Positions 36,215 through 44,228 of a stretch of DNA of 64,000 nucleotides are shown one piece after another (within the stretch, counting starts at the first letter, position 1; each line of letters starts with the position of its first letter). Both the position numbers and the translations under genes were made by a program. The notes beneath the pieces were generated by a model, which saw only the letters and a list, made by a program, of their open reading frames with translations, made no database searches and was not told the origin of the DNA. Source of the stretch: Sinomicrobium oceani (lineage in GTDB: Bacteria; Bacteroidota; Bacteroidia; Flavobacteriales; Flavobacteriaceae); NCBI RefSeq assembly GCF_900119185.1, contig NZ_FPJE01000004.1:184286-248285 (forward strand), given 5' to 3'.

Positions 36215-38428
36215 TTAAAACTTCAATGTGGCACCAACAAGGAAGTTGATCCCGGCCTGTGGATAATAACCGGCTCCTTCTTCTGTAACATACTGTCCGG
36301 GTGAAACCTCATTATCTGAGGTGTAAAAATACCCGTTAGAGACGTATTTGACATCAAAGATATTATTGACCAGCCCGTTTAAGACGATCGATTTAAAGAT
36401 GGTATTCATTTTTATTTCGTACTGGATATTGAAGTCATTGATGAAATAATCGTCGAGTTTCGAGTTTTTCGAATCGATATTTCCCATGTACTGTTCTCCT
36501 ACATACTTGGATAAAATAGAGACCTGCAGCGCGTCTGCCGGAAGAAAGGTTAGGATATTTCCCGCAATTATTTTAGGAGAAAAGGCAATATTGGTATTGC
36601 CGAGATCCTCTAAAACTCCGTCGCGCTGGAATACAAAATCGATATTTCTGTTATCGCTCAGTGCCGCATTGGGGCGTATTACCCATTGATCGGACAGGTA
36701 TATGGTGGCATCTGCTTCCAGTCCCAGGCGGTAACTGTCTCCGCTGTTAGCACGAATGGGTGCTCCTACGTCATTGAGTTGTCCGGTAAGTACCAGCTGG
36801 TCTTTGTAGCGCATGTAATACCCGTTTATGTTGAGCTTCAGCTTGTCCGAAAGGTAACGCCAACCCAGTTCGAAGTCGTTCAGGTATTCCGGTCGGGGAT
36901 TACCGTCTTCGTAGTCGTTCCTGTTAGGTTCCCGCCCGGCTCTTGCATATGAAAAGTAAAAATTATGGTTGGGGTTGAGTGTATAGGTGATTCCTGCCTT
37001 GGGATTGAAGAAATTGAAATTGTCGTTGACCAATCCGGTCTCTTCACCATTGGCTTTGTAACGGATAGTCCGGTATTGAAGATCGCCGAAAAGGCTCCAG
37101 TGCGCATCGAGTTTATAGTTGATCTTGGCGTAGACATTAAAATCTGTTTTAAGAGACGTGTCATCATAATACCGGTCACGGATGTCACTTTGCGATGCGT
37201 AACGGGCCCAGATGATTTCTCCGAAATGATCTCCTTCATATTTATTCCAGGCACCTCCGACGATCACGTCCATATTTTTCTCTTCATAATGTACGGAGAA
37301 AGTTGTACCGTAAAAATCATTGTCCAGCCACTTTCTGCGGATGAGATCTGTACTGTTTATGGTGTCGTTGGCTGCAATGATCGGGGTAAGGCCGTAATCG
37401 GAGAAAGCGCTATCCTCGCGATATTGCTCAAAGTAACCGCGGCCATAGGTGTAATGGAATGCGAGGTTTGTACTCCACTTATCCGAAAGCTTCTGGTTCC
37501 AGTGTAGTTGTGCGTGGTCCTGTGCATAATCGTCTACTTCATTGTCGTAGAAACGGGGATTGCCCTGGTCGTCGGTATATGCTCCTGCCGAGTTGTACCT
37601 TCTGTTGGTTTTCATGGTTTCTGCATCAATCCCGTTCCAGGCCTGGTATGTAGTCTGGTGGCCACCGAACACGAGTGCTTTGATCAATGTATTGTCACTT
37701 ACATAAGCTCCTTGCAGGAAATAGGATTTGAGATCGGATGAGGCCCTGTCGATATACCCGTCCGAACGGATCACGGAAAGTCTTCCGGCCATTTCGAAAT
37801 GGTCATTCAGCTTTCCGGTGCTGAATTTCACGGTATGTTTGCGGGTGTTAAAACTACCGTACGAACTGGAAATTTCTCCGCTGGAGTTTTCCGATACCGC
37901 ATCGGTGAGCATATTAAGACTGGCGCCGAAAGCTCCTGCTCCGTTGGTCGAGGTGCCTACGCCACGCTGTAGCTGCAGGTTCTCTACGGAAGAAGCAAAG
38001 TCGGGCATGTTTACCCAGAACGTTCCATGAGATTCCGAATCGTTATAAGGGATACCGTTAATGGTTACATTCACACGGGTTGCATCGCTACCCCGTACCC
38101 GGATTCCGGTATACCCCACTCCGGCACCGGCATCGGTAGTAGTGACTACCGAGGGCAGATAATTCATCAGTACCGGAATATCCTGTCCGAGGTTGCGCGG
38201 AGCAATTTCGGTTTTGCTGAGATTGCTGAAGGTCACCGGGTTTTGTGAGGTGACGCGTACTGCAGAGACAAGGACTTCATCAAGAGAGACAAGCTCGGAT
38301 ACCGTCGAATCTTTTTCCTGCTCTTCCTGAGCTCTGGCATAAACAGTGCAGATCAGGAGCATGGCGACCGTAAAACTCCTGACCCTGTAAAACCTGTAAA
38401 GTTTTGAAAAATCGTAAAATATATTCAT
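36215..38428 (-). CDS. TonB-dependent outer membrane receptor under TPP riboswitch control (thiamine uptake)
   Basis: 737-residue receptor from the ATG at 38428; the in-frame extension to 38503 lies in the leader. A signal peptide ends near VYARAQE. A TonB-box-like segment LDEVLVSAVRV, a plug domain (IPVLMNYLPSVVTTTDAGAGVGYTGIRVRGSD) and a beta-barrel ending in a terminal Phe follow. A TPP riboswitch sits in its leader, so the ligand is most likely thiamine or a thiamine precursor. This agrees with TPP-controlled thiamine receptors known in Bacteroides. Confidence 0.9.
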   Translation of the reverse strand: MNIFYDFSKLYRFYRVRSFTVAMLLICTVYARAQEEQEKDSTVSELVSLDEVLVSAVRVTSQNPVTFSNLSKTEIAPRNLGQDIPVLMNYLPSVVTTTDAGAGVGYTGIRVRGSDATRVNVTINGIPYNDSESHGTFWVNMPDFASSVENLQLQRGVGTSTNGAGAFGASLNMLTDAVSENSSGEISSSYGSFNTRKHTVKFSTGKLNDHFEMAGRLSVIRSDGYIDRASSDLKSYFLQGAYVSDNTLIKALVFGGHQTTYQAWNGIDAETMKTNRRYNSAGAYTDDQGNPRFYDNEVDDYAQDHAQLHWNQKLSDKWSTNLAFHYTYGRGYFEQYREDSAFSDYGLTPIIAANDTINSTDLIRRKWLDNDFYGTTFSVHYEEKNMDVIVGGAWNKYEGDHFGEIIWARYASQSDIRDRYYDDTSLKTDFNVYAKINYKLDAHWSLFGDLQYRTIRYKANGEETGLVNDNFNFFNPKAGITYTLNPNHNFYFSYARAGREPNRNDYEDGNPRPEYLNDFELGWRYLSDKLKLNINGYYMRYKDQLVLTGQLNDVGAPIRANSGDSYRLGLEADATIYLSDQWVIRPNAALSDNRNIDFVFQRDGVLEDLGNTNIAFSPKIIAGNILTFLPADALQVSILSKYVGEQYMGNIDSKNSKLDDYFINDFNIQYEIKMNTIFKSIVLNGLVNNIFDVKYVSNGYFYTSDNEVSPGQYVTEEGAGYYPQAGINFLVGATLKF

Positions 38429-38635
38429 TCGTAACAGTTTTGCACGAATAAAAGGGGCTGTTATTCCGTAATTAAAAATGGTTTTTTCGGGCTTTGGGGA
38501 CATGTGGCTTTGATGCGGAAGAGAATACCGGTTTATCTTTTCCGTTTGGACGGACTTTAGTTAATATCAGATATTTTCCACCGCACCGGCTGGTCCCCGA
38601 ACTTGATATATCCGTCGGATATATGCTTGGTGTTC

Positions 38636-38745
38636 GGCCCTCCCTAAACAGCATTACCTGTTCCAGGTTCCATGGGTATGATCTCAGCTTGCTTCTGCTT
38701 TTCTCTTCCGATAGAAGGTCCGACAGCGTTTAAGCACCCCTTTGA
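38636..38745 (-). ncRNA. TPP (THI-box) riboswitch
   Basis: On the minus strand the conserved order is visible: GGGGTGC near 38742, GCTGAGATCATACCC at about 38673-38687, then GAACCTGGAACAGGTAATGC and GTTTAGGGAGGGCC ending near 38636. These are the THI-box helices P1, P2-P3 and P4-P5. It lies about 210 nt upstream of the TonB receptor start. A 9 bp near-palindrome (ATATATCCG-T-CGGATATAT) at 38606-38624 follows and could belong to the expression platform. Confidence 0.9.
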
Positions 38746-38759
38746 GATATTTCTGGGTA

Positions 38760-38767
38760 CAAAGCTA
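38760..38767 (-). promoter_or_regulatory. -7 promoter box of the riboswitch transcript
   Basis: On the minus strand TAGCTTTG, matching TAnnTTTG, starts about 15 nt before the riboswitch. Confidence 0.55.
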
Positions 38768-38919
38768 CGAGGTAAAACTGTATTTTCCTCATTTTTCCCG
38801 CTTTTTTAGCGATTGTTAGCAAGAGGTTATAAAGATCTTTTCAAGCACAATATAAATTTTGTTCCCGGGTTTTATACCTGCATTGTTTTTGATTCTCTTA
38901 CAATCCTTATTTTTGTTTT

Positions 38920-41397
38920 ATGAACACGCGCAAAAGCTCTATCACCTCTAAAGTATTACTCAGCTATATAGCACTTGCCATTCTCATCGTAGCCGTGGGA
39001 TGGTTTGTGTATGCAGAGTTTCAGATATTTACCAGGAACCAGAATGCCAATACGTTCGAGAGCAAAAAGTTGCTGTTTACCAGTTCGCTTATCGCTCACC
39101 TTTATGAGACGGAAAGTCTTGCGCGGATGACACTACAGTCTTCGTCTTCCGAAGATTTCAGTGCTTTTATGGATGAAACGGCTACATTGTTCCGGGAGAT
39201 CGATTCGCTAAAACCCCTGATAGAAGACGAAAACCAAAGAGGGCAGTTGGAACGTGTCAAAGAGCTCCTGGATAAGAAAGTCGATAACATACGGGAACTC
39301 CGTGCGCTGAAAAGAAGTGATGAAACTGATGTTTCGCTGGAAAAAGCTATTGCACAGATTGCCAAAATAGAATCTGATTCGGATAAATTGGAGATACAGG
39401 ATTTTGCCGATCCGGACCATTTACAGGATTACCAGAAAAACGTAATCCAGGACCTAGTCAACCTTTTGAACGAGAATATTCGTGAAGATTCTTCGGATGT
39501 AGAGAAACGACAGAAAATAGCTGATTCCGTGCTCGCGGCATCCAAAGAATTACTTAAAGATCTGAAGGTGAAAACGACCAATATCAAAAAGTCGCTTACG
39601 GTAAAAGAAAATGAACTGCTGCGTAACGATATCACGATTTCACAACAGCTACGCGAAATATTATCTTCCTTCGAAGGAGAGATTATCAGTACCTCCAATG
39701 CATTAAACCGTCAGCGAGACCTCGCCCTCAAGAATACGATCAGGGTGATTACCATAGCTGCTGTTTTGGGATTGCTACTCACCATTTTCTTTTCCTATCT
39801 GATACTAAATGATTTCTGGAAAAGCCAATCGTACCGGAAGCAGTTGGAAAGTGCTAAAAGTACTACCGAACAGCTTTTAAGAACCAGGGAGCAACTTATT
39901 TACACGGTGGGGCACGATCTCCGGACCCCGTTGAGTACCATCATAGGATATACGGATCTGCTTCATAATACGGAGATCACGACAAAACAAGGGCAATACG
40001 TATCGCGTGTTAAAAATGCGTCGGAGTATGTGAGCAACCTTGTGGATGACCTGCTGGATTACAATAAGCTGGAAGCCGGAAAAATAAAAATAGAGAATAC
40101 GCTGTTTTCGCTGGAAAATATTATCACGGATACGGCGGAAGGAACCCGTGCTTTGTATGTGGCCAAAACTATAGATCTTATCATTGAGATCGATGAGCGG
40201 TTGAAACACCATCTGATCGGCGATCCTTTCCGTATTAAACAGATCCTTACCAACCTTATCGGAAATGCTTATAAGTTTACGGAAAAAGGGCACATTCGTA
40301 TAGCTGCAGATGTTCTTGAAAAATACGGTGCGACATACAGGGTGCGGATAGAAGTGGAAGATACGGGTATAGGAATACGTAAGGATAAACAGGAAATTAT
40401 CTTTAACGAATTTACACAGGCTGAAAGTGCTATCGAAAAGAAGTATGGGGGTACCGGGCTCGGGCTTACGATCTCAAAAAAACTGGCATCCCTGCTTCAC
40501 GGTACGTTGGAATTGCGGAGTCAGGAAGGAGAGGGGAGTATTTTTACTTTAAAAATACCTTTGGAGATACCCGAAGAGCATCCCCGGCAAGTCGCTCCCG
40601 AAAAGGTAACCGTTCCTTCCCTGCAAAAAAAAGTAAAAGCTATTCTGATCGATGACGACGAATCGGTGTTGAGTCTGACTTCAGAGGTGCTCAGGCAACA
40701 ATCTTGCAAAGTAAAAGGCTTTTCCAAGGCATCGGAAGCCCTGCCTTACATCCGGGCAAATGAATATGATATTATCCTTACCGATATTCAGATGCCGGAA
40801 ATGAACGGGTTTACTTTTCTTGAAGCGCTGCGGAATGAAGAAAATTTCCAGAAAAGTGAAAAACCGGTCGTTGCCATAACCGGAAGGGCAGATCTGAATG
40901 CCGAAGAATACACCAAAGCAGGCTTCTCGGCAGTGATACAAAAGCCCTTTGCACCAGGGGCATTGATCAAGCTCATCTCCGACCTGCTCGAAGATTACGA
41001 TCCGGATACCGGAAATCTGCAAGCGACGCTTCCGGTAGCACAGGCACCGGATAACGGGGCGCTGTATAACCTGGAAACCCTGAGGAAGCTTTTGCAAAAC
41101 GACGAGGAATCCCTTAAGGAAATCCTTCAGACTTTTATGGAGGCTACGGAAAAGAATATGGAGGACATTATCGGGCAATTCGATGCCGGCGATATGGAAG
41201 GTGTCAAACATACCGCACACAAAATGCTGTCTATGTTCAAGCAGATAGAAGCCTGGGAAGTCGCAGAAATTCTGGAAGATCTTGAGGTATACGATCAGGA
41301 ACCTTCTTCGAAAAACCCACAGGAATATGCAGAGGCCTTAAAAAAGAAAGTCCCTGCCGTGATGGAGGCGCTCCGTAGAGAAATCAACAATGCCTGA
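38920..41397 (+). CDS. Hybrid sensor histidine kinase with receiver and HPt domains
   Basis: 825-residue phosphorelay protein. Membrane segments at about 12-32 and 276-297 enclose a long helical sensor region. The kinase core has HDLRTPLSTI (His332), NLIGNAYKFTEKG, DTGIGI and GGTGLGL. A receiver domain has the acidic pocket LIDDDE and phosphoacceptor Asp622 (ILTDIQMP). A C-terminal HPt domain has HTAHKML (probable phosphoacceptor His767). It lies end to end with a sigma-54 activator gene (stops adjacent at 41397/41398), the likely output regulator of the relay. Confidence 0.92.
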   Translation: MNTRKSSITSKVLLSYIALAILIVAVGWFVYAEFQIFTRNQNANTFESKKLLFTSSLIAHLYETESLARMTLQSSSSEDFSAFMDETATLFREIDSLKPLIEDENQRGQLERVKELLDKKVDNIRELRALKRSDETDVSLEKAIAQIAKIESDSDKLEIQDFADPDHLQDYQKNVIQDLVNLLNENIREDSSDVEKRQKIADSVLAASKELLKDLKVKTTNIKKSLTVKENELLRNDITISQQLREILSSFEGEIISTSNALNRQRDLALKNTIRVITIAAVLGLLLTIFFSYLILNDFWKSQSYRKQLESAKSTTEQLLRTREQLIYTVGHDLRTPLSTIIGYTDLLHNTEITTKQGQYVSRVKNASEYVSNLVDDLLDYNKLEAGKIKIENTLFSLENIITDTAEGTRALYVAKTIDLIIEIDERLKHHLIGDPFRIKQILTNLIGNAYKFTEKGHIRIAADVLEKYGATYRVRIEVEDTGIGIRKDKQEIIFNEFTQAESAIEKKYGGTGLGLTISKKLASLLHGTLELRSQEGEGSIFTLKIPLEIPEEHPRQVAPEKVTVPSLQKKVKAILIDDDESVLSLTSEVLRQQSCKVKGFSKASEALPYIRANEYDIILTDIQMPEMNGFTFLEALRNEENFQKSEKPVVAITGRADLNAEEYTKAGFSAVIQKPFAPGALIKLISDLLEDYDPDTGNLQATLPVAQAPDNGALYNLETLRKLLQNDEESLKEILQTFMEATEKNMEDIIGQFDAGDMEGVKHTAHKMLSMFKQIEAWEVAEILEDLEVYDQEPSSKNPQEYAEALKKKVPAVMEALRREINNA

Positions 41398-42750
41398 TTA
41401 CAGTTCGATATGGTATAGCTTGAGTTTGTTGTACAGGGTTTTTCTGTTCATTTTCAGTAATTCTGCCGCTTTACTCTTATTATTGTTAGTTTCTCTCAGT
41501 GCATTGAGAATCATTTCTTTTTCGCTTTCGGTCTTAAAGAAGTTGTACTCCATACGCTGGTTCTCCGGTTTGAAAATCTCCTGCGGAAGTGCATCTTTCT
41601 GGATGTAGTCGGATGGTGTGAGCAGTGTAGCTCTTTTAATCACATTTTGTAATTCCCTGATATTTCCCGGCCAGCTGTAGTGCTGAAAAGCTTCGGTGAC
41701 TTCCGGGGAAAACCCGAGTACACTTTTGCCTAATTGTTTATTGGCCAGTTGAAGAAAATGCTCGGCAAAAAGAATGAGATCGTCTTTTCGCTGGGACAGA
41801 CTCGGTACATTAATCGAGAATTCGTTCAGCCTGTGATAAAGGTCTTCCCGGAAATCCCCCTTACGCACTGCGGCCTGAAGGTCTTCATTCGTGGCAGCGA
41901 TCAGCCTGATGTCTACCTTGATTTCTTTACTGCTTCCTATACGTTTAATTTTTCTTTCCTGAAGTGCACGGAGCAGTTGTATCTGGTTTTCATAAGAAAG
42001 GTTCCCGACTTCATCGAGGAATATCGTTCCGCCGTTAGCCGCTTCAAAATGCCCTATTTTATCATTAACTGCCCCGGTAAACGATCCTTTGACATGACCG
42101 AAGAATTCACTTGCAGCGATTTCTTTGGGTATAGCACCGCAGTCGACTGCGATAAAGTTTTTTCCGGATCGTGCGCTTTTATCGTGAATGGTTTTTGCTA
42201 CCACCTCTTTTCCGGTGCCACTTTCTCCGATGATAAGTACCGACATATCTGTAGGGCCCACCAGGTCTATATACTGGTTGAGTTTCCGGGATGCCGCACT
42301 GATCCCGGGTACGAATTTTTCCTGCGTATCGGGTACAGCTGCTTTTTCTTTAACGGCTGCTACTTCTTTTTTCGCTACTGGTATTTCCTGTGATTCTTTT
42401 AAGGCTTTATTGATGATGATAAGAACTTCGTCCGGGTTAAAGGGTTTGGATATATAATCGGAGGCCCCTTTTTTCATGGCCTTTACCGCCGTATTAATAT
42501 CTGCATATCCGGTCATCAGTACGACAGGGGTAGCCGGAAAATCCTGTTTTATTTCTCCAAGCAGGTCGAGCCCGTCATAATTGGGCAGACGCAGATCCGT
42601 GATGATAAGGTCGAATGTTTTTTCCGCTATTTTACCTTTAGCTTCCGCAGCAGAAAAGCTGGTGGCTACATCATGTCCGTTTTTGGTCAAAAATTTTTCG
42701 AGAACCTTGCAAAAGGCCACATCATCTTCTATAATAAGGATATTGGGCAT
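41398..42750 (-). CDS. Sigma-54-dependent response regulator (NtrC family)
   Basis: 450-residue transcription activator; the ATG at 42750 is used rather than the TTG one codon earlier. Receiver domain with Asp52 (IITDLRLP), AAA+ domain with Walker A GESGTGKE (175-182), the sigma-54 contact loop GSFTGA (222-227, a Ser variant of GAFTGA) and Walker B TIFLDEVGN, then a Fis-type helix-turn-helix (NNNKSKAAELLKMNRKTLYNKL). Convergent with the hybrid kinase, its probable phosphate donor. TGTGTAAT palindromes and sigma-54-like promoters in the following 1.3 kb are plausible targets. Confidence 0.93.
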   Translation of the reverse strand: MPNILIIEDDVAFCKVLEKFLTKNGHDVATSFSAAEAKGKIAEKTFDLIITDLRLPNYDGLDLLGEIKQDFPATPVVLMTGYADINTAVKAMKKGASDYISKPFNPDEVLIIINKALKESQEIPVAKKEVAAVKEKAAVPDTQEKFVPGISAASRKLNQYIDLVGPTDMSVLIIGESGTGKEVVAKTIHDKSARSGKNFIAVDCGAIPKEIAASEFFGHVKGSFTGAVNDKIGHFEAANGGTIFLDEVGNLSYENQIQLLRALQERKIKRIGSSKEIKVDIRLIAATNEDLQAAVRKGDFREDLYHRLNEFSINVPSLSQRKDDLILFAEHFLQLANKQLGKSVLGFSPEVTEAFQHYSWPGNIRELQNVIKRATLLTPSDYIQKDALPQEIFKPENQRMEYNFFKTESEKEMILNALRETNNNKSKAAELLKMNRKTLYNKLKLYHIEL

Positions 42751-42904
42751 CAAGTATTATATTAAGTAGTCTAACATCAGGGTATCGCCGCCTTAAAGAT
42801 ACATTTTTAATATATGTATCGGTAATGTGCACGGTTCTTTTTGCTTTTACCTTAACCTGCTAAACCACAAAAGTAAACACTTAAAAGGATTCGTCTGTTA
42901 AAAA

Positions 42905-43110
42905 AATAAAAAAAAGAGACCGCCTCCGCGGTCCCTTTTACTAACCAACCTAATCTAGGATACAAAATTCCTTTCGTATCCACTCACCGTTATTATTGGC
43001 ATTACCTGCCGTTTTTTAATGCATAACAATCTTTTTCGTGGATCACAACCTCACATTCCGATCTGAAACTTTCTTTGCATTTTTATAGTGAGGTATTGTA
43101 TTGCAATCTG
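42905..43110 (-). ncRNA. Candidate sigma-54-driven small RNA or relic of a PepSY-like gene
   Basis: A minus-strand transcript would start just after the sigma-54-like promoter at 43119-43137 and end at the terminator at 42909-42940, giving about 200 nt without a normal reading frame. Near its 3' end one frame reads NNNGEWIRK before a stop, like DGEWIQK at the end of the PepSY-like protein encoded at 43523-43819. It could therefore be a decayed paralogue or a regulatory RNA. Other than this, the 770 bp gap between the activator gene and 43523 holds the listed sites only. Confidence 0.3.
42909..42940 (-). terminator. Strong minus-strand terminator
   Basis: On the minus strand a 9 bp stem (AGGGACCGC / GCGGTCTCT, one mismatch) with loop GGAG is followed by eight T and a further T-rich stretch. 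Confidence 0.75.
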
Positions 43111-43118
43111 ATATACTA

Positions 43119-43137
43119 TATGAAATTATAGTGCCAA
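43119..43137 (-). promoter_or_regulatory. Sigma-54-like promoter, copy A
   Basis: On the minus strand TTGGCACTATAATTTCATA: TTGGCAC fits the -24 element, and TTTCA sits where TTGCA (-12) is expected, with correct spacing. The same 17 bp, with one change, precedes the PepSY-like gene at 43879-43895. Confidence 0.5.
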
Positions 43138-43220
43138 TCTGTGCTAAAACCATTTGCTTATGTGTAAATCGCTGATAAATAAACGCTTGTTGTCAGTCGG
43201 GGAAATAGTTATTCAGGCAG

Positions 43221-43262
43221 TGTGTAATATAATGATGTGTAATGAAGGGGACAATGTGTAAC
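43221..43262. promoter_or_regulatory. Three TGTGTAAT direct repeats, candidate activator sites
   Basis: TGTGTAAT at 43221-43228 and 43236-43243 and TGTGTAAC at 43255-43262, 84 to 125 bp upstream of sigma-54-like promoter A. The same octamer forms the palindrome at 44015-44031 at a similar distance from promoter B. Confidence 0.5.
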
Positions 43263-43437
43263 TTTTATACATAATTCGTGATGACATGTACCTGTGGATC
43301 CAAATAATAATAGGTAATTTTATCATCCGTATTTTTGCTGATAAGACACGGGAGCGGTCGATAGTATATGGCCTGTTATGGGGAAAATGAAATTGTGCGA
43401 TACCTGGGTTTTATATACGCTCCTTACGTAATAGCTG

Positions 43438-43480
43438 CAAAAAAGAAAAGAAAGGTCTCTACAGGCAGAAGAGACCTTTC
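43438..43480 (-). terminator. Terminator of the PepSY-like gene
   Basis: An 11 bp perfect stem (GAAAGGTCTCT / AGAGACCTTTC) with T-rich tail on the minus strand. Confidence 0.8.
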
Positions 43481-43522
43481 TTTCAGCTAAATCAAGTGTA
43501 TATATAGAGGGGACTTGTTTTC

Positions 43523-43819
43523 TTACTTTTGGATCCACTCTCCGTCTTCGCTGGCATATAATACAGCGGCAGTACCGTCTACAGTAATATCGAGTTTGTA
43601 CTCTTTGTTTTCGTTTACGGCAGCTTTATCTAAAGTTGCATTCGGGAAATCAGCAGCCAAAGCATCTTTAACGGCCTGGGGTACGTCATCCGCAGAAACT
43701 TCTGTATATTCTTCTTGAAGAACTACATCCATGATACCATCGTGAAGCACCGGAGTGGTTGCTGTAATTGTGGTAAGACTTCCTAACGCTAATACTGAAG
43801 CAAAAACTAACTTTTTCAT
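43523..43819 (-). CDS. Small exported PepSY-like protein
   Basis: 98-residue exported protein. Residues 1-20 are a signal peptide. The mature part has the PepSY/BLIP-like pattern: E-V-S-A-D-D-V-P-Q-A-V-K-D-A-L, then NATLDKAAVNENKEYKLDITVDGTAAVLYASEDGEWIQK. Such small periplasmic proteins are frequent in Bacteroidota, and their role is not known. It has its own terminator. Upstream are a sigma-54-like promoter (43879-43895) and a TGTGTAAT palindrome (44015-44031), so it is probably a target of the NtrC-type regulator encoded 0.8 kb away. Confidence 0.8.
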   Translation of the reverse strand: MKKLVFASVLALGSLTTITATTPVLHDGIMDVVLQEEYTEVSADDVPQAVKDALAADFPNATLDKAAVNENKEYKLDITVDGTAAVLYASEDGEWIQK

Positions 43820-43878
43820 AATACTGAGTTTTAAGATTATACTTTTTATTATATTTTTTGAATTCTTATGTTTTGTAT

Positions 43879-43895
43879 TATGAAATTATAATGCC
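43879..43895 (-). promoter_or_regulatory. Sigma-54-like promoter, copy B
   Basis: On the minus strand GGCATTATAATTTCATA, differing at one base from copy A. It starts 60 bp before the PepSY-like ATG. The -12 element reads TTTCA instead of TTGCA, which weakens the call. Confidence 0.5.
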
Positions 43896-44014
43896 TTTTT
43901 TGAATGGGATTTGCGTTAATGTTTTAAGTGGTTGTTTTATAGTGTTTTACATTATTTTGAATATACCAAAAAAAGGTGCGTATATGTGGAATTATTTGGA
44001 ATGCTATACAATCT

Positions 44015-44031
44015 TGTGTAATGATTACACA
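44015..44031. promoter_or_regulatory. TGTGTAAT-N-ATTACACA palindrome, candidate enhancer site
   Basis: A perfect 17 bp inverted repeat about 120 bp upstream of sigma-54-like promoter B, the usual distance for NtrC-type activators. Otherwise the 339 bp between the PepSY-like gene and the terminator at 44159 shows only AT-rich sequence. Confidence 0.55.
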
Positions 44032-44158
44032 GTTTCGGGCTGAAAATCAAGAGGTAAAACTTCGTCAGTGCGCCTGTGTACACCAGATTTATGCTTTTGG
44101 CGTGCCCCGGGATTATTATGTATTGAAAGAGTAACCTGTATATACCATGTACGGAGCT

Positions 44159-44202
44159 AAAAAATCCCGCGATAGCAGGGATGTTGGTGCGCGGGATTTT
44201 TT
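44159..44202 (-). terminator. Terminator after the DUF4301 gene
   Basis: A 13 bp perfect stem (AAAAAATCCCGCG / CGCGGGATTTTTT) around an 18 nt loop, 27 bp after the DUF4301 stop codon. Symmetric, so it could act both ways. Confidence 0.8.
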
Positions 44203-44228
44203 AATTTGGAGTGCTGTTATCTTACAGG

